Shown: piece after piece, positions 1 through 10,115 of the stretch
Position numbering within the stretch: position 1 is the first letter of the stretch
Layout of the letters: the number at the start of each line of letters is the position of its first letter
Made by a program: the position numbers and the translations under genes
The notes under the pieces: generated by a model
What the model saw: the letters and a program-made list of their open reading frames with translations, nothing else
Databases searched by the model: none
Told to the model about the DNA's origin: nothing
Source of the DNA: Ignelater luminosus
Lineage: Eukaryota > Arthropoda > Insecta > Coleoptera > Elateridae
Assembly (NCBI GenBank): GCA_011009095.1
Contig: VTPC01091030.1
Location: forward strand, 321,550-385,549
DNA: 64,000 nucleotides
Direction: 5' to 3'

Positions 1-120
1 AGGAGAATTGGTGTCCATAGGCGTGCGGTCGTTTGAGGAGGAGAGCTGTACCAAAAGTTATCGCAGGTATAGCACGTGCGCAAGGAGGCGAAATGGACCG
101 ACGCGACGGGGAATTTTCTA
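1..120. other. GC- and CpG-rich block at window edge, unassigned
   Basis: The first ~115 bases are clearly richer in GC and CpG than the AT-rich DNA that follows, and change abruptly to AT-rich sequence near 120. No recognised protein match appears in any frame. One plus-strand frame stays open through about 125, but it is too short to judge. It could be the edge of an exon, a regulatory block or a repeat. Confidence 0.3.
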
Positions 121-1340
121 TAAGATAATTTTAATTTAAATCTCAAGAGACATTTTACATGGATTTAATGTAGACAGGAAACACATAGTTGAAAGTTTTG
201 GAAGGAAAAACCGCAAACATTATTATTATTATTAATGAAGGGAAGTCGAGAAATTTCAATGAATGTACATAAATGCAATAATAACTGTCTGTCTTGTCTG
301 TGATTTTCCTCTATTGCACATCGCAATAATAACTTAATCGAAGCAAATTGCACATAAGTAAATTCTTGCATATAAATGCAGCTTCCTATTATTACGAATA
401 ACATGAATAAGACATTTCGTATCAGACTAATACTATGCAAATACTAAAATACCCTTCGTTTAGATACTATAATAAATGTACACCTTTTTGCATGAATAAT
501 GTCGCAAATCATTTCTTTGATGAAGCAATTAATTAAATATACGAAATCTAATTTCATATTAATTATGCAAAGTCGCCTTGTGGGCTCTTAGGAAACAAAT
601 TTTATTTGATCAATTCATTCATTAAGAGAATGTACCGCGACATTATTTATGCAAAAAAGCTGTACGTGGTGCACGTATAATTATTTTTACGTACAACTAT
701 TGCGTGGTGGAAGCTATAATTAATATTAAAATACACATTGCTCTCCTATGAATCATTTTGTTTATAGGATAAACTAATATCAATTGCAAATTTATTCTTT
801 GGGAAATAACAGATGTTTTAACATAATTTTTTCTAGTTCAGGTCTCTTCTCTTTGTTCCTTGTTGTTTGCTAATCTAAATTGTATTTACATTTTTTTTTA
901 TTATTTCTAAAAGGTATGTTTAAAGACAAACACAGAAAATTATTTACCAAATCTTTTTGTTCGGTTTATATTAAATTAAAATGGAATTTCAAGGCAAAAT
1001 CACGATAAGAATTTAAAAATTTCACGACCTTTTAATAAATACGCGTATTGCGTGCATTAAAATGTGTTCATGCCTGGTTTTTTTCTTCTTACCTAAAATA
1101 ATTTCTAAATACGTAAATGGGTCAGATTAGATTATTCTTTGTGTCTTTTCCCATTGAAGTTAAAAATATTGTTTTACAGATATTAACTTTTGAAATGTGA
1201 AAGACCCAAGCCTTAATTAAAAGAAAGAAATTTTGGAACCCTAGGAGAAGGTTAATCAATCCGCACATCACGAGATCACCGATCAATCAAATAATTCTTT
1301 TTGGTGAGAAGTTGGTAATTTATAAATTAATTACCTTCGT
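121..1340. other. AT-rich non-coding stretch, possible regulatory DNA
   Basis: No gene is supported and no transposon remnant is recognised. The stretch is rich in TAATTA cores and has several ATGCAAA octamer-like words (near 434, 566 and 649), as seen in homeodomain/POU-bound enhancers. Such words are also expected by chance in AT-rich DNA, so a regulatory role is only a suggestion. Confidence 0.25.
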
Positions 1341-1352
1341 ACAACCAAGGCT

Positions 1353-1380
1353 TCTTACCTGAAACAAAAAGAAAACCAAC
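1353..1380 (-). promoter_or_regulatory. fax: candidate recursive splice site (ratchet point) 2
   Basis: Read on the minus strand, a T-rich tract ends in TTTTTGTTTCAG and is followed at once by GTAAGAAG, so a full 3' splice site abuts a full 5' splice site with no exon between (junction between 1359 and 1358). This is the arrangement of zero-length exons in long insect introns. AATTAAT words about 20 bases upstream could act as branch points. It lies on the fax strand, about 27 kb downstream of a similar site at 28124. Function is inferred from the motif alone. Confidence 0.5.
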
Positions 1381-1385
1381 AATTA

Positions 1386-2660
1386 ATTATTTTTATTCAC
1401 TTAACAAAATTACGGTTTTATTATCTCTTCAGGTTCAACAAACTTTAAATTCTCTTGCCAAAATGTAACGAAAACACAAGAAGATAATTGTATTTAAAAG
1501 GAACAAAAAATTTCTTGAAACTCATTATACGAATTAAATGATATTAAAAAAAAGAAGACGAAAGACTGTTCGCTCGCTTTTAATAATAAATATTTAACGG
1601 AAGAGTTGTGGTCGAGATAACTAAGCAATGAACCCATTAATTAAAGAGACTATCCAGAGTACAAAATAAAGAGAGGGTGTTACTGCCGGCTGGCTGCATT
1701 CCTAGACCCTGCAGACATCCGGGGTCAAGTGACAAGGGTCAAATAAGCGAGTTATAAAAAATTTTTTTCTTCTTTTAAAGACCCACATCACATATTACTA
1801 CACATAACGTATAAAAGAATTCCAAATATTCTTAAGTAGTTCTGATAATAAGACATCGCATGGATATTTCTTTAGTATACAAACAGCAGCTTTAATTAAA
1901 ATGATTTTTAATTAAATATTTTTAGCCAAATAATGTTATCGTTCTAGATTAACTCGCTTTCCGTTTATATCCAAAAATAGAAATCATCAACCAGAATTTA
2001 GGAAAAAACAAATGGAAGAGAAAATGTGCAAAACAGATGGTGTTGTTGGAATGATAGGAATTTTTTTTAAATATTTTTGGTGCATCATCTTAAAAGACCT
2101 TTTAGAAATAGTTTTAGATATAAAAAAAGTTGTGCCAAAATATGGCCCGGTTATACTTCTATGAAAACATCAAGTATGTATTACTCAATCTGGCGTGGCG
2201 GTTCCTGGAAGAAATTATTGAAACATTTTAGCGATGAGTTTTTTTACTTTCACCAAAATTCCTTTTTTTCAAGCTTCAAGTTTATTATTTTGAGGAGTCC
2301 AATAGATCTAGCAGTCTTTTCTCAAAATTATGAAAACTGTTCTAATCAGAATTTAAGAATCAACTGAATCAATGTGGGAGTAAATACTATTCTTCGGACT
2401 TACGAGGAGATCAAAAAGCCTTGAGAAATAGTGTAACACTGGCGCTTCTCGAAAACGACCTACGCTATCATGGTCAAAGTAAGAAACGGGCTAAATGAGG
2501 CCCAAAGGTTGTTTTCACTAACTTTAAGTCGAAATCAGAACTGAAAATGATTTTCTCAAGGCGATTCTTCTATTATGCATCTCATCTCACTGAAAAGACT
2601 AAAGTTCATCACAAACCAAAGCTCTCTACTTAAGATCGATAAGAGTATTTTAAATGATTA
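1386..2660. other. no gene recognised
   Basis: AT-rich DNA with a short GC-richer patch near 1680-1740. An open frame of 96 codons (2077-2367, plus) has no recognisable domain, is rich in aromatic residues as expected of translated AT-rich DNA, and is not accepted as a gene. Confidence 0.4.
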
Positions 2661-2669
2661 CCCGAGGTG

Positions 2670-2688
2670 GGGCCACCGAAGGTGGCCC
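2670..2688. repeat. solitary palindromic minisatellite core
   Basis: A perfect hairpin, GGGCCACC-GAA-GGTGGCCC, with an 8-bp stem and 3-base loop. It resembles the palindromic cores of the minisatellite monomers at 26.5-30 kb and may be a dispersed single copy. Confidence 0.5.
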
Positions 2689-2724
2689 AATCTAAGGCGC
2701 AGCCTGATCTACAATAGTTTTGAT

Positions 2725-2812
2725 ACATGCGGTATCTCAGAAACGACTGATCCTATAGAAATCGGACTTTAGTAGGCGGGTGTGGTGGGAGGTGACCCTT
2801 GCATAAGATGGA
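2725..2812. repeat. outlying copy of the ~130-bp repeat
   Basis: This stretch (…TATCTCAGAAACGACTGATC…, then TAGTAGGCGGGTGTGGTGGG and CTTGCATAAGATG) aligns by eye with the tandem units at 3262-3596. It lies just upstream of the R1-type reverse-transcriptase fragment, so copies of this repeat bracket the LINE remnant. Confidence 0.55.
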
Positions 2813-2814
2813 TG

Positions 2815-3245
2815 AGTGACCTCAAAACGACGAAAGAAGAAATGACGAAAACCTATAAGACTAGGAAACTGTGCGCAACTATCACACTAGACGTACAAGA
2901 CGCGTTTAATTCCGCAAATTGGGGGGAAATAATAGAGGAGTTAGAAAGAAGGAACATAGAGATGTATCTGATTAAACTGATACAAAGTTACATAGAAGAG
3001 CGAGTGATAATTGCGAACGAAGGCGAAATAGAAATCACAAGGGGGTCAATATTAAGACCCTTGTGTGTTTCTGAAGTAATGTCGAAAGACGGTGCCAAAA
3101 ACAATGGGGGCGAACGAAGAGAGGAGGAGTTTTAGCGAGTAGATCTTCCCATGACGGAAAGAGTCCCACACTACCCTGCCGCTCAGCCAAGAGTAAAGGC
3201 AGGGTGTGCATGAGCATTTCTCCTACCCGCAAACAAAAAAAAAAT
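2815..3245 (+). mobile_element. R1-clade LINE remnant (RT fragment plus 3' UTR)
   Basis: The open frame at 2782-3135 translates to a non-LTR reverse-transcriptase fragment. ITLDVQDAFNSANW is the R1-type block around the first catalytic aspartate (RT motif A), followed by ELERRNIEMYLIKLIQSYIEER and a decayed GS-hyrophobic-PL motif near 3050-3066. The rest of RT and the endonuclease are missing. From about 3090 the sequence has an R1-like 3'-UTR look (AGTCCCACACTACCCTGCCG, then a run of A at about 3233-3244), so an internal deletion seems to have joined RT directly to the tail. Clade is from motif memory. It is not a functional gene. Confidence 0.7.
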
Positions 3246-3261
3246 GCACCCCGTATCTGTT

Positions 3262-3596
3262 GTGGAGGGATGGCTTGCATAGGATGCGTGCGGGACCGAC
3301 CGTATTTGGATTTTTTTTGGCCATCATGCCGTGTCTCAGGAACGGCTGATCCTATAGAGGTAGAACCTTGATAGGTAGGTGCAGTTGGGGGGGGGGGAGA
3401 GGTTTGCAGAAGATATGTGCGAGATCGATTGTGGTTTGTTTTGTTTGCGGAAAATCTTATATAGACGAGACTTTGGTAGGCAGTGTGGTGATAGAAAAGG
3501 CTTACATAAGGTGCGTGCGGGACCGACCGTATTTGGTTTTTTTTTTTGGCAAACATCCCGTATCTCAGGAATGACTGGGCCTATAGAGATTTCTTA
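3262..3596. repeat. imperfect tandem repeat, ~130-bp unit, about 2.5 copies
   Basis: Landmarks recur in order: GTGCGGGACCGACCGTATTT (3288 and 3514), a run of T, CCGTRTCTCAGGAAYGRCTG (3328 and 3558), CCTATAGAG, and GGTAGGTGCAGTTGGGGG or a diverged version. The middle copy (~3402-3500) is shorter. G and T homopolymer runs (for example at ~3387-3398) sit at equivalent positions. The array directly follows the R1 tail and directly abuts the RTE-like fragment. Confidence 0.65.
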
Positions 3597-4330
3597 ATCT
3601 TTGTTGTAGTTCATTTGGATCGTTGCTAATGAGAACAATATCATCTGCTAAACGTAGATGGTTGAGATAGCGGCCGTCAATGCGTGCTTTATTTCGTAAA
3701 AGCCGGGATATCTTCAGACCCAACATTTGTAATATTTTTCAGTGTAACACTTTCAGGTTGTAAAATGGCGATCGAGTATAACTGAGTATAGAAGTCTTGC
3801 CTGATTTTTCACGAATTATTTCTCCATCTTTGTTTTTAATCCAATTCTAGTGTTACCCGTTAGTCTTTCTCGTTTAAGAATCTTCATATTACAGTTATGC
3901 TCAATAACGGGATTGATTCTTTCTCTATTGTGTTTTCCTATGTCTTCTCTGGTTTTTTTCTGACAGTTTTATTCAAATCCGAGTATTCTGCCGAGTCTAT
4001 CCGTATTTCGTCTTCTTTCTACGAGCCCTATGGTTGCTTTTGATAGTCTGGATATTTCTGTTTATCTTTGAACCTATTTTCTTTGCTGCTGTTTCAATGT
4101 TGGTTCTCATTTTATTCTCTAAGGTATCGATCTCCATCTTCTTCAAACTGTCGATGTTTTTAAATTTTTGATTTAGTTCATTTTGGTACTAGTCGATGTT
4201 CTGTTTTAATACTTCAGCTGTTGGGAAGCAGTTTTGTTTCATTACTTTTTGGCTTTCTAATCTGATGTTTAATTCAACTCTTGCTTTTTGCTAACTTTTG
4301 CCTCCCCTAGATTCTTGAGCCAGACATACT
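3590..4330 (-). mobile_element. RTE-like LINE remnant (endonuclease/RT linker and RT motif C)
   Basis: On the minus strand, ~3715-3600 translates to HLRLADDIVLISNDPNELQQ, the RT catalytic block (motif C, x-ADD) in the form typical of insect RTE-like endonuclease-reverse transcriptases. Further upstream on the same strand (~4330-4080) is RVELNIRLESQ and DTLENKMRTNIETAAKKIGS, matching the region between the endonuclease and RT. The RT palm in between is largely deleted and there are several stops. It is a dead, 5'-truncated, internally deleted copy in the same orientation as fax. Confidence 0.7.
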
Positions 4331-7300
4331 TACTGCCAAAAGCCAATCGAAAGGAGTCCATTTTGAACCTCACTCTCTTGATATCGATAGATTTATAATC
4401 GTCGTAACACAGCTTAGAAAATTTCGACTTGGGTAGAAGACTGCAAAATAATCACTGGAGTACATTAGTGTTTCTCGTCTTTATAGCCACTGTAAGGATC
4501 CTCTTAGACAGTTACAATAACTAAAGTTTTAATCTTAAGCTCGATCAACTGATGGTATATTTCTTGGTAAACATTCCAGCCTAAGCTAACCCAACCTTAA
4601 ACGGTCTCTTTTGCTTTTAATTTAATTTGCTTTCCATTGCGTTTCAAATCGAAAACAGATGAAACATACGCATTGCACTCAAATCAAAAAACAGTCACTA
4701 AATCTAAATCTAACAGTGAAGATCCACAAGCAGCGAAGTGTCTCTACAATGTTCAAAGTCAAAGTAACAAGGCAGATTAGATTCTAGAAATATTAACACA
4801 TCAGAAAGACAAAACTGAGGAGAGCAAAATTCACAAAAAAATTGAAAGAAGCCATCTAAAAGCTGGTCTAGAAGTCAAATCTGTAGGGATGTCAAAAGTT
4901 CAATGTAATCAAGGTTCACATGAGCCAGACTTTTTGGTCTGCTCTAATCAAAAATGGCCGGACTGTCCTAGTTCAATGATCTAGCATCTAGTATCGTAAT
5001 CAGAAAACCAACGATTGTCCCTGGTTGAGAAAAATTTGTAAAAAATATTGATGCAAATCGTCCTTCTCAAGGCGAAACGCCCGATGATACAAACAGAATC
5101 GGCTTCCAAAACGTTGCGATTATGGAAGTAACTCAGCAAATTAATATTTTGCAGCACAAACTCGATTGCAGTTGCAATTAACAATGGCACAATGTCATCA
5201 TCATCCATAATAAACAACGCTTCTGATTGTCAGCATTGATGCTGTTAAATCGGTTTTCCCAATCCCAGAAGATTGAGATGAGCGATGTAAACATATCGAG
5301 ATTATGGTTTTAAAGATACTTGAATGTCTTGACAAGTAATCATTCTATTATACCATAGAGATACAGTTTGGGCAGTGAAAATACTTGTAGGAATCAAGAA
5401 AATAAAAGGCAAAGATCAAAAATGATTTTTGAGCAGAGTTTAGTGGTAAGTGAGATTGAAAATGGAGAAAGATCATCCTCAGTGATGCCAGAAGGTGAAA
5501 GTTGGATAGTTCTACTGATCATGACTTCGGGCAGCGAGTTCGATCGTAATCTAAAGGATTTTACTCAACATTCTGATAGAACGCATCGATATTTGTCCAA
5601 TATCACGTTCGAGAGTCGTTCAAGAACTTAATTTGGAAGTTATAGATAGCATAAAAGGCTTCCATGGAAATAAAGAGAAGAACTGGTTAGTCCATAACAA
5701 AAGCAGATCAACACAAAGCATAAAACGTCGGAAAACGGTTATTTTGGGATTTCTTTAATTAGAAGTGCTGCTAAACAAGTGAACTCTTCACCTGTTTTTG
5801 CTACACTGGTGGATTTCGTTTATATGTTGACCACAGACGATTAAATCAATTAATGCACGCAAAAAATTCAAGTCAAAACCTTCAGACTTTTTAATTCGGA
5901 ATTTCTTCTTGGCGAATCTTAAATGGTTTGACATTTCACTGCCTTCAATCATTTAATCAGAAAAGATTACTTACTTCTGAATGAACAACTATCATCAAGA
6001 GCTGCTAAAAGTATTTCAAGGCAAGACTGATATTAATGTCAGATAACACACCTAACTGTACTTAACATTTTTTTAAAAACTCGCATCTATCACATTTTAA
6101 TTTCCGAGAGCAATCAGCGTAAAAGGAGAAAATATTTCTGCTTTTATGCAGTATATCGAAATACCTCAAGGCAACCTAATAAAATGTACCGTAATAGTTG
6201 AAACCGATCAAGTGATCACTGATCTGTATTTCAAATAACCGGAAAGTTCCTTTCAGCAAAGCAAAATTTATTTTATAACCATCCTTCTATCATTTTCCGT
6301 AGCGAACGCTAAATACCATAATAATCACATCCTCTAGCAGCCATTTAGCTTAATACATACTAATTAACTGTCTGTGATGACTTCTTTTTATAATAAAAAG
6401 TTGAACAAAACTAGTTGTGCAAGTCGTAAATACACACTGCGATTCAAATTTCATTGACAAGACAAGGTTGAAAAACAAGATCGGTGACATGGCGGAAACT
6501 TTGGAAAAAATAAATTGTATAAAAGAGCATATTTAATCGCCATCAGGCTCTCCACACAAAAAAAGGATAAACGTGAAGACCTAAAAACTGAACGCGCGCA
6601 CACACCTGCATTGGGAGTTGGCTTACAGGTTGTTACGAACCGGTTGTTAACCTGCCTTTGTATAGTAAGGTAAAGATTTTTCGATTAAGGGTTGTATTTA
6701 GTAGTTTCAGAGAGAACGCTGCAGACTGAAATTTCCTTAAATTTTGCAAGCAAATACAAACTTTGTCTTTCACTTTTAAAGTGATATCAATACCTGTAGT
6801 TATTTAACTCAATAGTTTTTATGCCTATGCATCAAAAAAATAGAAATTCATTTTCTAATCAAAGTTATTAGCATTAATTGACGTAAATTGGCAAGTGATT
6901 AACTTCACTATTGGTTAGAAATTGGAAAGAAGGAATGCACTGCCACATTTTGCCTTGTTTGAGCGTCAGTTACATCAAATCAGAATGTCGTTATCGTTTA
7001 TGTGTAGACCATAATTTGCATGCAACACAAAATTGAATTATAGAAAACATCTGTAGAACTTAGGCAACCTCTTTTGCAAACACTGCCGGGGGTTAATTTT
7101 TACCTGCGTCTTACTGGTCATAAAAGTGTCAACACTACCTTTGTATATTTCTTTTGTTATAATACAAACTAATCCAATTCTTCTTGAACAGAAGCTAACA
7201 GTGAGAAATCGTTAGTAAGTAGCAATAAATAGTAAATCTTAAAAATTGACGTGCTAACAAATTTATTTTCTAATGTAGGTGCATGGTAGGTATTTTTATT

Positions 7301-8156
7301 AGTAGGCACATGTAATACAGAAATTAGAAGAGGTCTTTATCGTAGCTATTAATTAGTAATTAATAGTAATTCCAAGTCCAAAAATCAAAATTTGTGTGAA
7401 ATCTTAGTCAGCAATTGATTATATGATAATAGAAAATGTATTTTTGTACCTTTTTCTACTGTTTTTTTCATATTTACGGCTCACCTTTGGTAATGCAAAA
7501 AAGACAATAATTTTCTGAAGTGAGGTCTCAAGTAGCAGCTTGTACGCAAAAATTATTAATGACAATAATAAAATTAAGACTATCGACTATCGCAGATGTT
7601 TGATACCCTCCTTTTCTACCTAAACTGGAAAGCCTCTCTTTAATTTTTTGATTGTAGAATTTCAAAATTTTATTGCCATTATAGTAGCATACTTCACTGC
7701 ATCTATTGGCGATTAGCATGCCTGAATACACCCAGCAGGTGAGAATTTCTGTCTTGGGGTTTGTAGTTTTTATTTTCTTTTAGTTACTTATTATTATAAG
7801 TATTTAGTTCGTCCTCTGAATTGTGCATATTTATAAAATTATAAAACAAATAACAACATATCGTTTAATAAAATCAATTATATTTAGAAATAAATAAAAA
7901 TATTAGTAAGTAGATCTCTGTAATAATGTTTTTTGGATTTAGCCTGGCGAACTAAAAAGTTACAAGCACTAGTTTTAAAAATAAGAACAAAAACTGACTA
8001 AAATTAATTAACCAAACAAAATAAAAGATGAATTAGTAAAGAAATAAAATAGCTCTTTGAATAAATCAGTATTATTATTTTAATTGTAATGAGTCCATTA
8101 CTACTGACATGCATTAGTATTGTATTTTATTCAAATTTTGAACATTCATACCAGTA
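4331..8156. other. no gene recognised
   Basis: AT-rich DNA with a few short open frames (for example 4981-5217 minus and 5368-5631 plus). None shows a recognisable domain, consistent codon use or neighbouring splice signals. No repeat family was recognised here. Confidence 0.4.
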
Positions 8157-8158
8157 TA

Positions 8159-8410
8159 CAGTGTGTCCAAGATAAGGACGCACAGCGCGGGGATCTTGGA
8201 AACGGTAAGAGATACAGGATCTGTTAAATGGGATGAAAGCTGGCTATTTATAGGACTTTTTATTTCGCGTTTGCTATCCAAGATATCTAAATTTTGCAAA
8301 CGCGAACAAAAGGTGCTATACCTAGCCAACTTTCATCCCATTTAGCCGATCCTGTATCTCTTACCGTTTCCAAGATCCCCACGCTGCGCACCCTTATCTT
8401 GGACACACTG
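8159..8410. mobile_element. foldback MITE, Tc1/mariner-like, TA target duplication
   Basis: Two arms of about 115 bp (8159-8274 and 8296-8410) are near-perfect reverse complements around a ~21-base loop. The termini are CAGTGTGTCCAAGATAAGG and its complement, each flanked by TA (8157-8158 and 8411-8412), the duplication left by Tc1/mariner transposases. There is no transposase; short open frames here are by-products of the inverted repeat. High arm identity suggests a young insertion, or upkeep by conversion. A transcript would fold into a long hairpin. The family is inferred from the TA duplication and termini. Confidence 0.85.
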
Positions 8411-8566
8411 TATAGTGTACACTTAAAATTCATATATTCGGTACCATGGACACCAGATTTTATGCGATAGAGATTTGATTAAAAAAATTAACTATCATTA
8501 ATCAAAAATACAATTAATCAAAAATTGTTCGTCTCCGTCAATTATATTTTCAAAAAGTAGTAATAT

Positions 8567-8890
8567 ACAGGGTGATCATTTTAAAACTTCCCATTCTGAA
8601 TGTTTGAAAACCAAAAAGATATTGGAATAAATCCAAGGATATTTTCTTATACCGGGATGGAGGACTAAACTATGTACAAAGTTTTCCATTAAAATTCTAC
8701 CTTTAAGCTCCAGCCACCCCCACTTTAAAATTTTAAATTGGATGATTGGCATGTAGCACATCAAATTAAAGGTCTTCAATACCAAAATGCAGTGGTGGTT
8801 TTCGAAGAATTAATTTTTTTATTTTAATAAAGGTGCATTATTAAATTTATCGTAATAGATGCTCGAATTGCACTCCGTTGGTTGCTAGGC
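8567..8890 (+). mobile_element. one-ended transposon remnant beginning TACAGGGTG
   Basis: TACAGGGTGATCATTTTAAA at 8567 is the type of terminus seen on many dispersed insect DNA elements. The text after it (…CCAAAAAGATATTGG… to about …GAATTGCACTCCGTTGG… at 8867-8883) reads like a widespread arthropod repeat I have seen before but cannot name. No matching CACCCTGTA end was found downstream, so only one end is defined. Confidence 0.4.
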
Positions 8891-9833
8891 AATAATAAAG
8901 CCTATTTTACTTTACTTATCTAAAATTACCACGTTGTCTTTAGTTGTTGATGTAGAATCCAAATCTGAAGTCAGAATTTCAGAATTAAAAAAAATGCGGA
9001 CAGACAGACCGACAGACAAATTCAGGAACGACTCCTTTTGAAGTTCGTTGAACATTGTCTTAGTTGTTTGCGTGTACACGACGTAAACCGTCAGTGCCAT
9101 AGTAAATTCTTTGACTCTACCGTTTCTTACAGGTAACTGCCTCTCTATTCTGGAATCAACCAAGTCAAGAAGATTACGATTCATGTAAAAATCGATTAAT
9201 CTGTCAATCACTTTCTCTTCCCAAAACTTCCTGTCTTTAAAAATCTTTTGAATACTAACATCTTTAGGGGTTCAAAAAACAAATAAACAATATTTTCTCT
9301 GAGCAATATGTAAGTGACCATGAATCTGGAAGTAATAGTTATGTTTCATATTTAGTTTCATCTTACCATTTATAAAAGTACACCATTTTTTCACGTTCGG
9401 CACATTTTGAGCAGTGTCTTAGACAAGTAGCAATCCGCCTCTTTTGAACAAAAATAATTGGCGCATTATGCACTATTCTCTGTAATTAACAACATAAAGT
9501 ATGACCTTTTAGTTTTATGAAATAAAATATCAAAGCCAAACGACATCGCCAGTCGAAATCTGACTGTCCCTTCTCCATTTCCAGACCAAATGGCTTTTCA
9601 TTTCGCACATCCATGTCTTTACTTGGTGATACGTGAGGAAGACATGGTACATATACCCTGTCTCATTTCTATAATTCCAATCCATTTCAAATTTCTAGCG
9701 TTTTCAAAGTTAGATTTAGATTACACGTATTAGTTAAATACATATATGATTAATTAGTTAACAGCAAACCAAAGAACAACAATAATCTAATGGGAGTATC
9801 ACAATAAGGTATGGTTACCGACACGACAAAAAT
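8891..9833. other. no gene recognised
   Basis: AT-rich. A 99-codon minus frame at 8912-9211 has no recognisable domain. Nothing else is supported. Confidence 0.4.
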
Positions 9834-10115
9834 TTAGCAGGAATTATAGAAACGAGACGGAGTATAGCAGCATCTCGCTGGCAGTAGCAGATTTGGAAAA
9901 AGCTGATAGCGAAAAGTGTCTAATGTTGTTGCCTTGTCACCAACATAAAGATGAAGAAGTATACGTTCCCCTACCTCAGCGATGGTTAAAACACTGGCTT
10001 CAGGATCCCTGAAGATAGTTGCAAGTTCATGCAATGCTGGCTTGTTCTGGAACCGAGTGCGGAATTTGATTTTTCCGAAACCGAACAGGGAAGACGTGGT
10101 GTCACGCCTACTCAA
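9834..10115 (-). pseudogene. fragment of a repeated arthropod protein, class unknown
   Basis: The 93-codon frame contains ALHELATIFRDPEASVLTIA and VGERILLHLYVGDK followed by LDTFRYQLF. This matches my memory of a repeated uncharacterised arthropod protein (pattern: A..F…..A….I..AGE.….LYG…….LD..R) found in many genome annotations and thought to be transposon-derived. Only one segment is present and it ends without the usual continuation, so it is treated as a broken fragment. The identification is from memory and unconfirmed. Confidence 0.4.

Noticed and set aside
4981-5217. 78-codon minus frame starting with an acidic run, considered as a Harbinger-type fragment
   Set aside because: Similarity is limited to a few acidic residues; no further motif.
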